DNA from: JAUYQR01 sp050632395 | Lineage (GTDB): Bacteria; Pseudomonadota; Alphaproteobacteria; Rhodobacterales; Rhodobacteraceae | Assembly (NCBI RefSeq): GCF_050632395.1 | Contig: NZ_CP192600.1 | Location: 3,658,001 to 3,722,000 of the forward strand | DNA length: 64,000 bases | Direction: 5' to 3' | In this document: one piece after another, positions 16,372 to 23,810 of the stretch | Position numbering within the stretch: the first letter of the stretch is position 1 | Layout: every line of letters begins with the position of its first letter | The notes under the pieces: model-generated | What the model saw: the letters and a program-made list of their open reading frames with translations, nothing else | Told to the model about the DNA's origin: nothing | Database searches by the model: none | Translations under genes and position numbers: made by a program

Positions 16372-17220
16372 TCATTCGCTGCCGCCTGCAATCGCCTCGG
16401 CCTGTTCCAGAATCCGCTTCGCCGTCTCGACATGCAGGCTCTCGACGATCCGCCCATCCAGCACCGCCACGCCTTCCCCCCGCGCCTGCGCCTCGCGGAA
16501 CGCCGCGATCTGCCGCGCAGCTAGCGATATCTCTTCCGGCGAGGGGGCAAACACCTCGTTGGCCACCGCCAACTGGTCGGGGTGGATCAGCGTCTTGCCG
16601 TCAAAGCCCATATCGCGGCCCTGCTCGCATTCCGCGCGCAAGCCGGCCGCGTCTTTGAAGGCGTTATAGACTCCGTCAACCACCACCCGCCCCTCGGCCT
16701 TCGCCGCCAAAAGGCAAGCGCCCAGCCCCGCTATCATCGGCAGGCGATCCGGCCGGAAACGGCTGCCGATCTCTCGCGCCAGATCGTTGGTGCCGACCAC
16801 CATTCCCACCAGCCCCGGATGCGCAGCAATCCCGGCCGCGTTCAGCATCCCCCGTGCCGTCTCCATCATCGCCCAGAGCGGCACCTGCGGCATCAGCGCC
16901 GCAACCGCATCCAGATCGGCAGGGCGCCCGACCTTCGGCACCAGCACCCCGTCCACCGCCGCATTCCCCGCAAAGGCCGCCGCATCGTCGCGCCCCCAGA
17001 TCGTGTCCAGCCCGTTGATCCGCACGATCCGCGCCCGCGACCCAAAGTCCGCAACCGCCAGTTCCCGCAGCAGAATGTCCCGCGCCCGGGCCTTTTCTTC
17101 TGGCAGCACCGCGTCTTCCAGATCAAAGATGATGGCATCCGCAGGCAGGTCACGCGCCTTCTCCAGCGCCCTCTCCTTCGACGCAGGGATGTAGAGCATC
17201 GAGCGATACAGCCGCGCCAT
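16372..17220 (-). CDS. mcl2: CitE-family (3S)-malyl-CoA thioesterase / malyl-CoA lyase-like (Mcl2)
   Basis: A 282-residue CitE-like TIM-barrel protein. Key segments: RSMLYIPASKERALEKA, DAIIFDLEDAVLPEEKARAR (metal-binding Asp/Glu), VPKVGRPADLD, WAMMETARGMLNA, MVVGTNDLAREIG and DGKTLIHPDQL. In R. sphaeroides the short homologue Mcl2 beside mch is a (3S)-malyl-CoA thioesterase, while the longer Mcl1 is the lyase; length and position favour the thioesterase. The ATG at 17220 has GGAG seven bases upstream. The exact reaction cannot be fixed from sequence. Confidence 0.8.
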   Translation of the reverse strand: MARLYRSMLYIPASKERALEKARDLPADAIIFDLEDAVLPEEKARARDILLRELAVADFGSRARIVRINGLDTIWGRDDAAAFAGNAAVDGVLVPKVGRPADLDAVAALMPQVPLWAMMETARGMLNAAGIAAHPGLVGMVVGTNDLAREIGSRFRPDRLPMIAGLGACLLAAKAEGRVVVDGVYNAFKDAAGLRAECEQGRDMGFDGKTLIHPDQLAVANEVFAPSPEEISLAARQIAAFREAQARGEGVAVLDGRIVESLHVETAKRILEQAEAIAGGSE

Positions 17221-17380
17221 GATTCTTCTCCAAGCAATTTTCTTTCGTTTGGAAGCATGAAATTGCCATATTCGGCAAGGCCAATCTTGCTGCATTGCAG
17301 AAAAAACCGCGCGCCGCATTTACCCGCCCTCAGCGCCAGACGCGCAGCCTCGGGGCCGATCAACCCCGAAAGGCGCGCCC

Positions 17381-17707
17381 ATGACCCCGCAGATGTCGCA
17401 GATGATGATGATGGTCCTCTCGCTCGGCTTCGCCGGCGTCATCCTTGCCACCCAGATCAGCCACAGCGCCCCGCAATGGGCGCGCCATGCCGACGTCGTG
17501 GACACACTCGCGCAAGACTACGGCGAAGCCCGACGCAGCCAGGGGATTTCCGCGAACAACACGCTGATGGAGCTTTTCGCCTCCGATGCCACCGGCACCT
17601 GGACGCTTACGGTCACCACGCCCGATGGCACCACCTGCCTCGTGGCATCAGGCGAAGGCTACGAAGCGGTCACCGATCCCCCGCCGGAGAAGGGCACGCG
17701 CGCCTAG
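17381..17707 (+). CDS. hypothetical secreted or membrane-anchored protein
   Basis: A 108-residue protein starting MTPQMSQMMMMVLSLGFAGV, with one hydrophobic N-terminal segment that could be a signal peptide or anchor. The mature part (QDYGEARRSQGISANNTLME, then SDATGTWTLTVTTPDGTTCL) resembles short exported proteins with a beta-rich end and one Cys; it ends in a Pro/Lys-rich tail. No family is recognised. It is divergent from the mcl2-like gene and ends 155 bases before mdh. Confidence 0.6.
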   Translation: MTPQMSQMMMMVLSLGFAGVILATQISHSAPQWARHADVVDTLAQDYGEARRSQGISANNTLMELFASDATGTWTLTVTTPDGTTCLVASGEGYEAVTDPPPEKGTRA

Positions 17708-17724
17708 GCCAGCCCCTCGCTCAG

Positions 17725-17737
17725 TGTTATCGCTAAC
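17725..17737. promoter_or_regulatory. CceR-like operator upstream of mdh
   Basis: TGTTATCGCTAAC is a near-perfect palindrome of LacI type. From memory it resembles the TGTTANCGNTAACA-type site assigned to the carbon regulator CceR in R. sphaeroides. It lies about 125 bases upstream of the mdh ATG. A weaker half-site (GCGCTAACA) is upstream of sucC at 20982-20990. Confidence 0.45.
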
Positions 17738-17862
17738 CCCACATCGTTGGGCCGAAAACCGCAAATTGCTGCATACGATGGTATACATACAGTGCCGGTG
17801 CCGCTGGACAGCCGCCCCCGAACGGGCTACGCCTCACCTCGCATCAACTTAGGGAGACCCCC

Positions 17863-18825
17863 ATGTCCAGACCCAAGATTGCCCTCATCGGCGCCGGTCA
17901 GATCGGCGGCACGCTCGCCCACCTCGTCGCGCTGAAAGAGCTTGGCGACGTCATCCTGTTCGACATCGCCGAAGGCGTCCCGCAAGGCAAATCGCTGGAC
18001 ATCGCGCAATCGGGCCCGTCCGAAGGCTTCGACGCTTCGATGCGCGGCACCAATTCCTACGCCGACATTGCCGGCGCCGATGTCTGCATTGTAACCGCCG
18101 GTGTGCCGCGCAAGCCCGGCATGTCGCGCGACGACCTTCTCGGCATCAACCTCAAGGTGATGAAGGCCGTCGGCGAAGGCATCAAGGCCCACGCCCCGAA
18201 CGCCTTCGTCATTTGCATCACCAACCCCTTGGATGCGATGGTCTGGGCGTTGCGCGAATTTTCCGGCCTGCCGCACCACATGGTCGTCGGCATGGCGGGC
18301 GTGCTGGACTCGGCCCGCTTCCGCCACTTCCTCTCGCTCGAATTCAACGTCTCGATGCGCGACGTCACAGCCTTCGTCCTCGGCGGGCACGGCGACACGA
18401 TGGTCCCGTTGACCCGCTATTCCACCGTCGCCGGCATCCCGCTGCCGGACCTCGTCCAGATGGGCTGGACCACGCAGGAAAAGCTTGACGCCATCGTGCA
18501 GCGCACCCGTGACGGCGGCGCCGAAATCGTTGGCCTGCTGAAGACCGGCTCAGCGTTCTACGCTCCCGCGACCAGCGCCATCGAAATGGCCGAAGCCTAC
18601 CTCAAGGACCAAAAGCGCCTGCTGCCCTGTGCGGCCTACGTCAAGGGCGCGTTCGGCCTCAACGGCATGTATGTCGGCGTCCCGACCGTGATCGGCGCCG
18701 GCGGCATCGAACGCATCGCCGACATCAAGCTCACGCGCGACGAACAGGTGATGTTCGACAAGTCGGTCGACGCGGTCAAAGGCCTCGTCGCCGCCTGCAA
18801 GGCCATCGACCCCACCCTCGCCTGA
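17863..18825 (+). CDS. mdh: malate dehydrogenase
   Basis: NAD-dependent oxidation of malate to oxaloacetate in the TCA cycle. 320 residues, LDH-like (type 3) MDH family. Seen: the Rossmann motif ALIGAGQIGGTLAHLVA, VTAGVPRKPGMSRDDLL with the substrate-loop Arg residues, ITNPLDAMVW, DSARFRHFL and the catalytic His in LGGHGDTMVP. The start is preceded by AGGGAGA. It leads the plus-strand TCA block; a CceR-like palindrome lies upstream and a repeat hairpin follows the stop. Confidence 0.97.
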   Translation: MSRPKIALIGAGQIGGTLAHLVALKELGDVILFDIAEGVPQGKSLDIAQSGPSEGFDASMRGTNSYADIAGADVCIVTAGVPRKPGMSRDDLLGINLKVMKAVGEGIKAHAPNAFVICITNPLDAMVWALREFSGLPHHMVVGMAGVLDSARFRHFLSLEFNVSMRDVTAFVLGGHGDTMVPLTRYSTVAGIPLPDLVQMGWTTQEKLDAIVQRTRDGGAEIVGLLKTGSAFYAPATSAIEMAEAYLKDQKRLLPCAAYVKGAFGLNGMYVGVPTVIGAGGIERIADIKLTRDEQVMFDKSVDAVKGLVAACKAIDPTLA

Positions 18826-18861
18826 GACCCTGGCGGGCCGCGCACCCTGCGGCCCTCCAAC

Positions 18862-18924
18862 CTTCCTCTTTGCACAAATATCCCACGGGGGTCCGGGGGT
18901 GTGAAACCCCCGGGCGGCCCGCCA
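18862..18924. repeat. Rhodobacteraceae-type intergenic repeat with hairpin (copy 2)
   Basis: Starts CTTCCTCTTTGCACAAATAT and ends with a hairpin GGGGGTGTGAAACCCCC. It closely resembles the copy at 15725-15782. It follows mdh by 37 bases and may terminate mdh transcription. Its end falls 14 bases before the methyltransferase start. Confidence 0.62.
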
Positions 18925-18937
18925 AAGGCACCGCTCC

Positions 18938-19597
18938 ATGCCAGCCTCACCCTACCTCGTCCCCGGTTTTTACGATGACGCGCTGGCGAAGGGCCGCCAC
19001 CGCGACATTGTCGGTGGCCGCTGGGACGAAACCGGCCGCGCGCAAATGGCCATCCTGCGCGACGCGGGCCTCCTACCCCATCACCAGTTGCTCGATATCG
19101 GCTGCGGCGCGCTGCGCCTTGGCCACATGGCGGTTCAGTACCTCGATCCCGGCCACTACCGGGGCACCGACGCTTCGCTCGCCCTGATGCGGCGCGGGCG
19201 GGATCTCGAACTTGCCAACGAAAGCCGCCTGCCGCTCGATCACCTCGTCGAGGACGCAGATTTCTCCCTCCCCGGCATCCCGGACACGATTGACTTCGCC
19301 ATCGCCTTCGGGGTCTTCACCCACCTGCCCGCAGCCATGCTGCGCCCCGCCCTCACCTCGGTTCGCGCGCGGCTGCGGCACCTCGACACGCTTCTTCTAA
19401 CCGTGTTTCTTGCCCCGCCCGGCCATGCCGGCGCCCATCGCCAGCCCGACGGCGTGGTGACCCATCCGGACCGTCCGCCCTACCACCGCACCGCCGCCGA
19501 GGTCGAGGCCGACGCAGCTGCTACCGGCTTCACGCTGTCCTGGCAGGCCGTTCAGCTGCCGCGCGGGCAGGTGCTCTGCCACCTGAAACCCGCCTGA
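18938..19597 (+). CDS. class I SAM-dependent methyltransferase
   Basis: A 219-residue methyltransferase-like protein with the SAM-binding motif LLDIGCGALRLGHMAVQYL and the acidic strand end YRGTDASLALM. A later segment TIDFAIAFGVFTHLPAAML corresponds to motif IV/post-I regions of class I enzymes. The C-terminal third is strand-rich (TLSWQAVQLPRGQVLCHL). The substrate is unknown; the general form suits a small-molecule O- or N-methyltransferase. The start is not supported by a strong ribosome site. It sits between mdh and an exported-protein gene. Confidence 0.78.
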   Translation: MPASPYLVPGFYDDALAKGRHRDIVGGRWDETGRAQMAILRDAGLLPHHQLLDIGCGALRLGHMAVQYLDPGHYRGTDASLALMRRGRDLELANESRLPLDHLVEDADFSLPGIPDTIDFAIAFGVFTHLPAAMLRPALTSVRARLRHLDTLLLTVFLAPPGHAGAHRQPDGVVTHPDRPPYHRTAAEVEADAAATGFTLSWQAVQLPRGQVLCHLKPA

Positions 19598-19694
19598 CGC
19601 CCGCTCCGCATCCGGCATTCCCGACCCTCGCGGCCATTGACCACAACCCCATCAAGGTCTGACACTGGCGTAACCCAGAAGTAGGAGCATCCCG

Positions 19695-20882
19695 ATGCGT
19701 GCCGCCCTCCTCGCCCTCTGCCTCCTCGCCTCACCCGCCCTCGCCGACCGCTCTGCCCTCTCGATCGAGCTTGGCGCGACCGGCCTCAAGGCGACCGAGT
19801 CCCGCCTTGCCGCCCTCACCACGCCACAGCCGGAAGACCTCTTTGCCCTCGCCGGCATCCGTTTCCTCTCCGGCGTCGAAAGCGCGCTCCAGTTGCGCTG
19901 GCAGACAGGCCTGCGCGCCGACTGGTCGGAACTGCCGATCCTGCGCCTTCCGATTGCGGAAAACCCCGACGCCCGCCCCTTCGAGGCCCGCGACTTCACT
20001 ACCCTCGTCACCGATCTCGACGCCCGGATGGAATCCTCCCGCTCCGCCCTCACGCAACTAGGCGAGCAGCCTTTCGCGCTCCAGATCGCGCTCTCGGACC
20101 TCTGGTTCGACATCAACATGAACGCCGTCCGCGACGAGGGCGAAGACGTGGCAACTGTCGCAGGCATCACCCTCGGCGGTGCGGGGCGCATCACTGTGGC
20201 CGAAGACCCGGTCATCACCTTCGACACCGCCGATGCCGCATGGCTTTCGGCCTACACCCACTTCCTCTCCGGCTTCAGCACGCTCACGCTTGCCTACAAC
20301 CCTGAACCCGCGATCCAGCGCGTTCTCGACAGTGCCGAAAAGATCTACGCGCTCTGGGGCGACACCCCGCCGACCAATGCGCTCGACATGATGTTCGGCC
20401 GTCAGGCCGACCGCGCCGCGATGGTTCTCCACGCCCTAGCCCAGACTCCGGACCCCGCCCTTACCCGCAAGGCGCACGGTCATTTCCTCGCGATGATCAC
20501 GGAAAACCGGCGCTTCTGGTCCCTCGTGGATACCGAGACCGACAACTCCGGCGAATGGGTGCCGAACGACCGCCAAACCTCCGTGCTTGGCATCGTCATG
20601 CCCCCCGGCACTGGCGAGCGGTGGCAAGCGGTGCTGGCAGACGCCGAGAAACTCCTCACCGGCGACCTTCTGATCCCGCATTGGCGCTTTGGGGCCGAGG
20701 CTGGCATCAACTTGCGCAAGATGTTCGAAAACCCCGTGCCGCTGGATTTGGTCACGGTCATTCAGGGCGAAGGTCTGCTGCCTTTTGCCGAAAAGGGTTC
20801 GCGCGCCAGCCCCTTCGCCTGGAACGAATTTACCCGCCTTGTCGAAGGCGACGCGATGCTTTTTGCACTCTTTCTCAACTGA
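19695..20882 (+). CDS. conserved exported protein preceding sucC
   Basis: A 395-residue protein with a clear signal peptide MRAALLALCLLASPALA, cleaved before DRSALS. The mature part has no transmembrane segment and few Cys, so a soluble periplasmic protein is expected. Segments such as DFTTLVTDLDARMESSRSAL and DLWFDINMNAVRDEGED are distinctive, the second resembling a Ca-binding-like acidic loop, but no domain is recognised. It is 98 bases downstream of the methyltransferase gene and 184 before sucC, apparently not cotranscribed with sucC because the gap holds operator-like sites. Similar proteins occur, from memory, at this spot in other Rhodobacteraceae. Confidence 0.7.
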   Translation: MRAALLALCLLASPALADRSALSIELGATGLKATESRLAALTTPQPEDLFALAGIRFLSGVESALQLRWQTGLRADWSELPILRLPIAENPDARPFEARDFTTLVTDLDARMESSRSALTQLGEQPFALQIALSDLWFDINMNAVRDEGEDVATVAGITLGGAGRITVAEDPVITFDTADAAWLSAYTHFLSGFSTLTLAYNPEPAIQRVLDSAEKIYALWGDTPPTNALDMMFGRQADRAAMVLHALAQTPDPALTRKAHGHFLAMITENRRFWSLVDTETDNSGEWVPNDRQTSVLGIVMPPGTGERWQAVLADAEKLLTGDLLIPHWRFGAEAGINLRKMFENPVPLDLVTVIQGEGLLPFAEKGSRASPFAWNEFTRLVEGDAMLFALFLN

Positions 20883-20905
20883 TCCGAATCAGTCGGGCAG
20901 CGGCT

Positions 20906-20957
20906 TGTGATCACTGGACGGATTTTTGTGATCACACATTTGAAGCCTGTGATCACA
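20906..20957. promoter_or_regulatory. three phased TGTGATCACA palindromes upstream of sucC
   Basis: TGTGATCACT (20906-20915), TGTGATCACA (20927-20936) and TGTGATCACA (20948-20957) are each exactly 21 bp apart. They lie about 110-160 bases upstream of the sucC ATG. The exact helical phasing and reuse upstream of sdhC show this is an operator cluster for a dimeric regulator that controls TCA enzymes. Such phasing lets dimers bind one DNA face cooperatively. Confidence 0.75.
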
Positions 20958-21066
20958 ACCTCGCGTTTTTTCCGCCTTCTGGCGCTAACAGTCGGCAATC
21001 ACTGTAGGAACCCCGGGAAAACCGTGCCATCACCCTGTCCAGATCATTTGCGTCAGGACGGATCCA

Positions 21067-22260
21067 ATGAACATTCACGAATACCAGGCCAAGGCTCTGT
21101 TGCGCAGCTATGGCATTCCGGTGTCCGACGGGCGCGTGGTGCTGCGGGCCGAAGAAGCCAAGACCGCCGCCGGCGAACTTGACGGGCCGCTCTGGGTGGT
21201 GAAATCGCAGATCCACGCCGGTGGTCGCGGCAAGGGCCATTTCAAGGAACCCGAGGCTGGCGAAAAGGGCGGCGTCCGTCTGGCCCGCAGCGTCGGCGAG
21301 GCCGCCGAATTTGCCCGGCAGATGCTGGGCCGCACCCTTGTCACAGTCCAGACCGGCCCGGCGGGCAAGCAGGTGAACCGGATCTACATAGAAGACGGCT
21401 CCGACATCGAAAAGGAATTCTACCTCGCCATCCTGATCGACCGGCAGTCCAGCCGCATCTCCATCGTCGCCTCCACCGAAGGCGGCATGTCGATCGAGGA
21501 TGTGGCCCACGACACGCCCGAAAAGATCCACACCTTCACCATCGACCCCGCCACCGGAATGCAGGATTTCCACGGCCGCCGCGTCGCCTTTGCGCTTGGC
21601 CTGTCGGGCCAGCAAGTCAAACAGTGCGTCGGCATCGTGAAGAACCTCTACCGGATGTTCGTCGACAAGGACATGGACATGCTGGAGATCAACCCCTTCT
21701 GCGTGTTGAAGGACGGCAGCCTGAAACTCCTCGACGCCAAGATGGGCTTCGACGGCAACGCGATCTACCGCCACCCCGACATCGCCGCCCTGCGCGATGA
21801 GACCGAGGAAGACCCGAAGGAACTCGCCGCGTCCAAATTCGACTTGAACTACATCGCGCTTGATGGCGAGATCGGCTGCATGGTCAACGGCGCGGGCCTT
21901 GCGATGGCCACGATGGACATCATCAAACTTTACGGGGCCGAGCCTGCCAACTTCCTCGACGTCGGCGGAGGCGCCACCAAGGAAAAGGTCACCGAGGCCT
22001 TCAAGATCATCACTTCGGACCCGCAGGTGAAGGGCATCCTCGTCAACATCTTCGGCGGCATCATGCGCTGCGACATCATCGCCGAGGGCGTGATCGCGGC
22101 CGTGAAGGAAGTCGGCCTCAAGGTCCCGCTGGTCGTCCGCCTCGAAGGCACCAACGTCGAACTTGGCAAGGACATCATCCGCAAATCCGGCCTTAACGTG
22201 ATCGCAGCAGATGACCTGAAAGATGGCGCCGAAAAGATCGTCAAGGCCGTCAAAGGATAA
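21067..22260 (+). CDS. sucC: succinyl-CoA synthetase (ADP-forming) beta subunit
   Basis: Beta subunit of succinate-CoA ligase, coupling succinyl-CoA hydrolysis to ATP synthesis in the TCA cycle. 397 residues. An ATP-grasp N-terminal half includes the opening MNIHEYQAKALLRSYG and VKSQIHAGGRGKGHF. The C-terminal half has NGAGLAMATMDIIKLYG, ANFLDVGGGATKEKV and FGGIMRCDIIAEG. A purine-rich GGACGGATCC lies before the ATG. It is followed 72 bases on by sucD, with a palindromic repeat between. Confidence 0.97.
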   Translation: MNIHEYQAKALLRSYGIPVSDGRVVLRAEEAKTAAGELDGPLWVVKSQIHAGGRGKGHFKEPEAGEKGGVRLARSVGEAAEFARQMLGRTLVTVQTGPAGKQVNRIYIEDGSDIEKEFYLAILIDRQSSRISIVASTEGGMSIEDVAHDTPEKIHTFTIDPATGMQDFHGRRVAFALGLSGQQVKQCVGIVKNLYRMFVDKDMDMLEINPFCVLKDGSLKLLDAKMGFDGNAIYRHPDIAALRDETEEDPKELAASKFDLNYIALDGEIGCMVNGAGLAMATMDIIKLYGAEPANFLDVGGGATKEKVTEAFKIITSDPQVKGILVNIFGGIMRCDIIAEGVIAAVKEVGLKVPLVVRLEGTNVELGKDIIRKSGLNVIAADDLKDGAEKIVKAVKG

Positions 22261-22261
22261 A

Positions 22262-22322
22262 CCGTAGGGCGGGACGTCCCGCCTTTCGACCATCAATTGG
22301 CGGGGTAAACCTCGCCCTACGG
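22262..22322. repeat. palindromic REP-like element between sucC and sucD
   Basis: Arms CCGTAGGGCGGGA (22262-22274) and CCTCGCCCTACGG (22310-22322) are complementary over about 11 bases and frame a loop of about 35 bases. The sucC-sucD gap is almost filled by it. Such CCGTAGGG...CCCTACGG elements are interspersed in related genomes as far as I recall. It may stabilise the mRNA or attenuate sucD. Confidence 0.5.
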
Positions 22323-22332
22323 AGAAGATGAA

Positions 22333-23217
22333 ATGTCCGTCCTCGTTCACAAGAATACCCGCGTCATCTGCCAGGGCTTCACCGGCAGCCAAGGCACCTT
22401 CCACTCCGAACAGGCCATCGCCTACGGCACGAAGATGGTCGGCGGTGTCACGCCCGGCAAAGGCGGCACCGAACACCTCGGCCTTCCTGTCTTTGACTCT
22501 GTCCACGACGCCGTCGCGAAAACCGGCGCCGACGCGACTGCAATCTACGTGCCGCCACCCTTCGCTGCCGACAGCATCCTCGAGGCGATCGACGCCGAGG
22601 TCCCGCTGATCGTCTGCATAACCGAAGGCATCCCGGTCCTTGACATGATGAAGGTCAAACGCGCCCTCATCAACTCCAAGTCCCGGCTGATCGGGCCGAA
22701 CTGCCCCGGCGTGATGACCCCCGGTGAGTGCAAGATCGGCATCATGCCGGGCAGCATCTTCTCGCGCGGGTCAGTCGGCGTCGTCTCCCGCTCCGGCACC
22801 CTGACTTACGAGGCCGTGAAACAGACCACCGACGTCGGCCTCGGCCAATCTTCCGCCGTTGGTATCGGCGGCGACCCGATCAAGGGATCGGAACACATCG
22901 ACATCCTCGAGATGTTCCTCGCCGATCCCGACACCCACTCGATCATCATGATCGGCGAAATCGGCGGCAGCGCCGAAGAAGACGCCGCCCAGTTCCTCGC
23001 CTCGGAAAAGAAAAAGGGCCGCTGGAAGCCAACCGCCGGCTTCATCGCCGGCCGCACCGCCCCTCCCGGCCGCCGCATGGGCCATGCCGGTGCCATCGTG
23101 GCCGGCGGCAAGGGCGACGCGGGCTCCAAGATCGAGGCGATGAAATCTGCCGGGATCGTGGTGGCCGACAGCCCTGCTGGACTCGGTGAAGCCGTGCTGC
23201 AGGCGATCAAGGGGTAA
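22333..23217 (+). CDS. sucD: succinyl-CoA synthetase alpha subunit
   Basis: Alpha subunit carrying the phosphohistidine and CoA-binding site. 294 residues. Visible: the N-terminal Rossmann CoA domain (VICQGFTGSQGTFHSEQAI, GVTPGKGGTEHLGLPVFDSV), SRSGTLTYEA, GIGGDPIKG, IGEIGGSAEEDAA and the active-site His in GHAGAIVAGGKG. It forms a heterodimer or tetramer with SucC. The start is preceded by GGAGAAG. The stop is two bases before the DUF805 ATG, so the two are likely co-translated. Confidence 0.97.
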   Translation: MSVLVHKNTRVICQGFTGSQGTFHSEQAIAYGTKMVGGVTPGKGGTEHLGLPVFDSVHDAVAKTGADATAIYVPPPFAADSILEAIDAEVPLIVCITEGIPVLDMMKVKRALINSKSRLIGPNCPGVMTPGECKIGIMPGSIFSRGSVGVVSRSGTLTYEAVKQTTDVGLGQSSAVGIGGDPIKGSEHIDILEMFLADPDTHSIIMIGEIGGSAEEDAAQFLASEKKKGRWKPTAGFIAGRTAPPGRRMGHAGAIVAGGKGDAGSKIEAMKSAGIVVADSPAGLGEAVLQAIKG

Positions 23218-23219
23218 GC

Positions 23220-23810
23220 ATGGGGATCGGCCAGGCGATCATGTCGGGATACAGGAACTGCGCCGATTTTTCGGGCAGGACAGGCGTGGACGAATACTGG
23301 CACTTTGCGCGCTTTACTCAAGTCGCAACCTTTGGTTTGGGTCTTTGCATCGCCTACGTCACGGTTCGCTCCCAGTCGCAGTGGATGCAGTCGATGGCCA
23401 GCCTGTCGGAAGGCGGGACCGTTGCGCTGGAAAAGCCGTCCCTCGCCCGCATCGCGCTTATCGGTACGCTGGCAGTGCTTGCCGTCAGCGTGCCGCTCTG
23501 GTCCTGCGCGGTCCGCCGCCTGCACGACACCGGGCGCTCCGCGTGGCACTACGTCGGCCCGCCGCTCGTTGCCCTGTCACTCCTTGCACTCGCTTACGCA
23601 GCCTTCGTTCCGCCGGGCGTCTCTCCCGTGCAGGCGCTCGCCGTCCTCTTCACGCCGATCTGGCTCTACGAACCGCGCCTTCTTCTTGGCTTCGTCGCCT
23701 TCGCCGTCCTGACGATTTGGATGCGCTCCAGCCTTCACCGGAAACTGCGTGAACCCTCCCAGCCCGGCCCCAATCCTTACGGCCCCCCTCCTTCCGAGGT
23801 ACCCCAATGA
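23220..23810 (+). CDS. DUF805 membrane protein
   Basis: A 196-residue integral membrane protein of the DUF805 family with the signature RRLHDTGRSAWHY in the middle and the N-terminal FSGRTGVDEYWHFARF. Three or four hydrophobic segments follow (VATFGLGLCIAYVT, IALIGTLAVLAVSV, LVALSLLALAYAAFV, LLLGFVAFAVLTIW). It starts two bases after sucD and its last bases overlap the sucA start as ATGA, so expression is tied to the 2-oxoglutarate dehydrogenase genes. Its function is unknown; DUF805 proteins are broadly distributed and poorly studied. Confidence 0.85.
   Translation: MGIGQAIMSGYRNCADFSGRTGVDEYWHFARFTQVATFGLGLCIAYVTVRSQSQWMQSMASLSEGGTVALEKPSLARIALIGTLAVLAVSVPLWSCAVRRLHDTGRSAWHYVGPPLVALSLLALAYAAFVPPGVSPVQALAVLFTPIWLYEPRLLLGFVAFAVLTIWMRSSLHRKLREPSQPGPNPYGPPPSEVPQ

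Noticed and set aside
20953..22506. 517-residue minus-strand ORF opposite sucC
   Set aside because: Antisense of SucC without coding signals; SucC and SucD motifs are certain.
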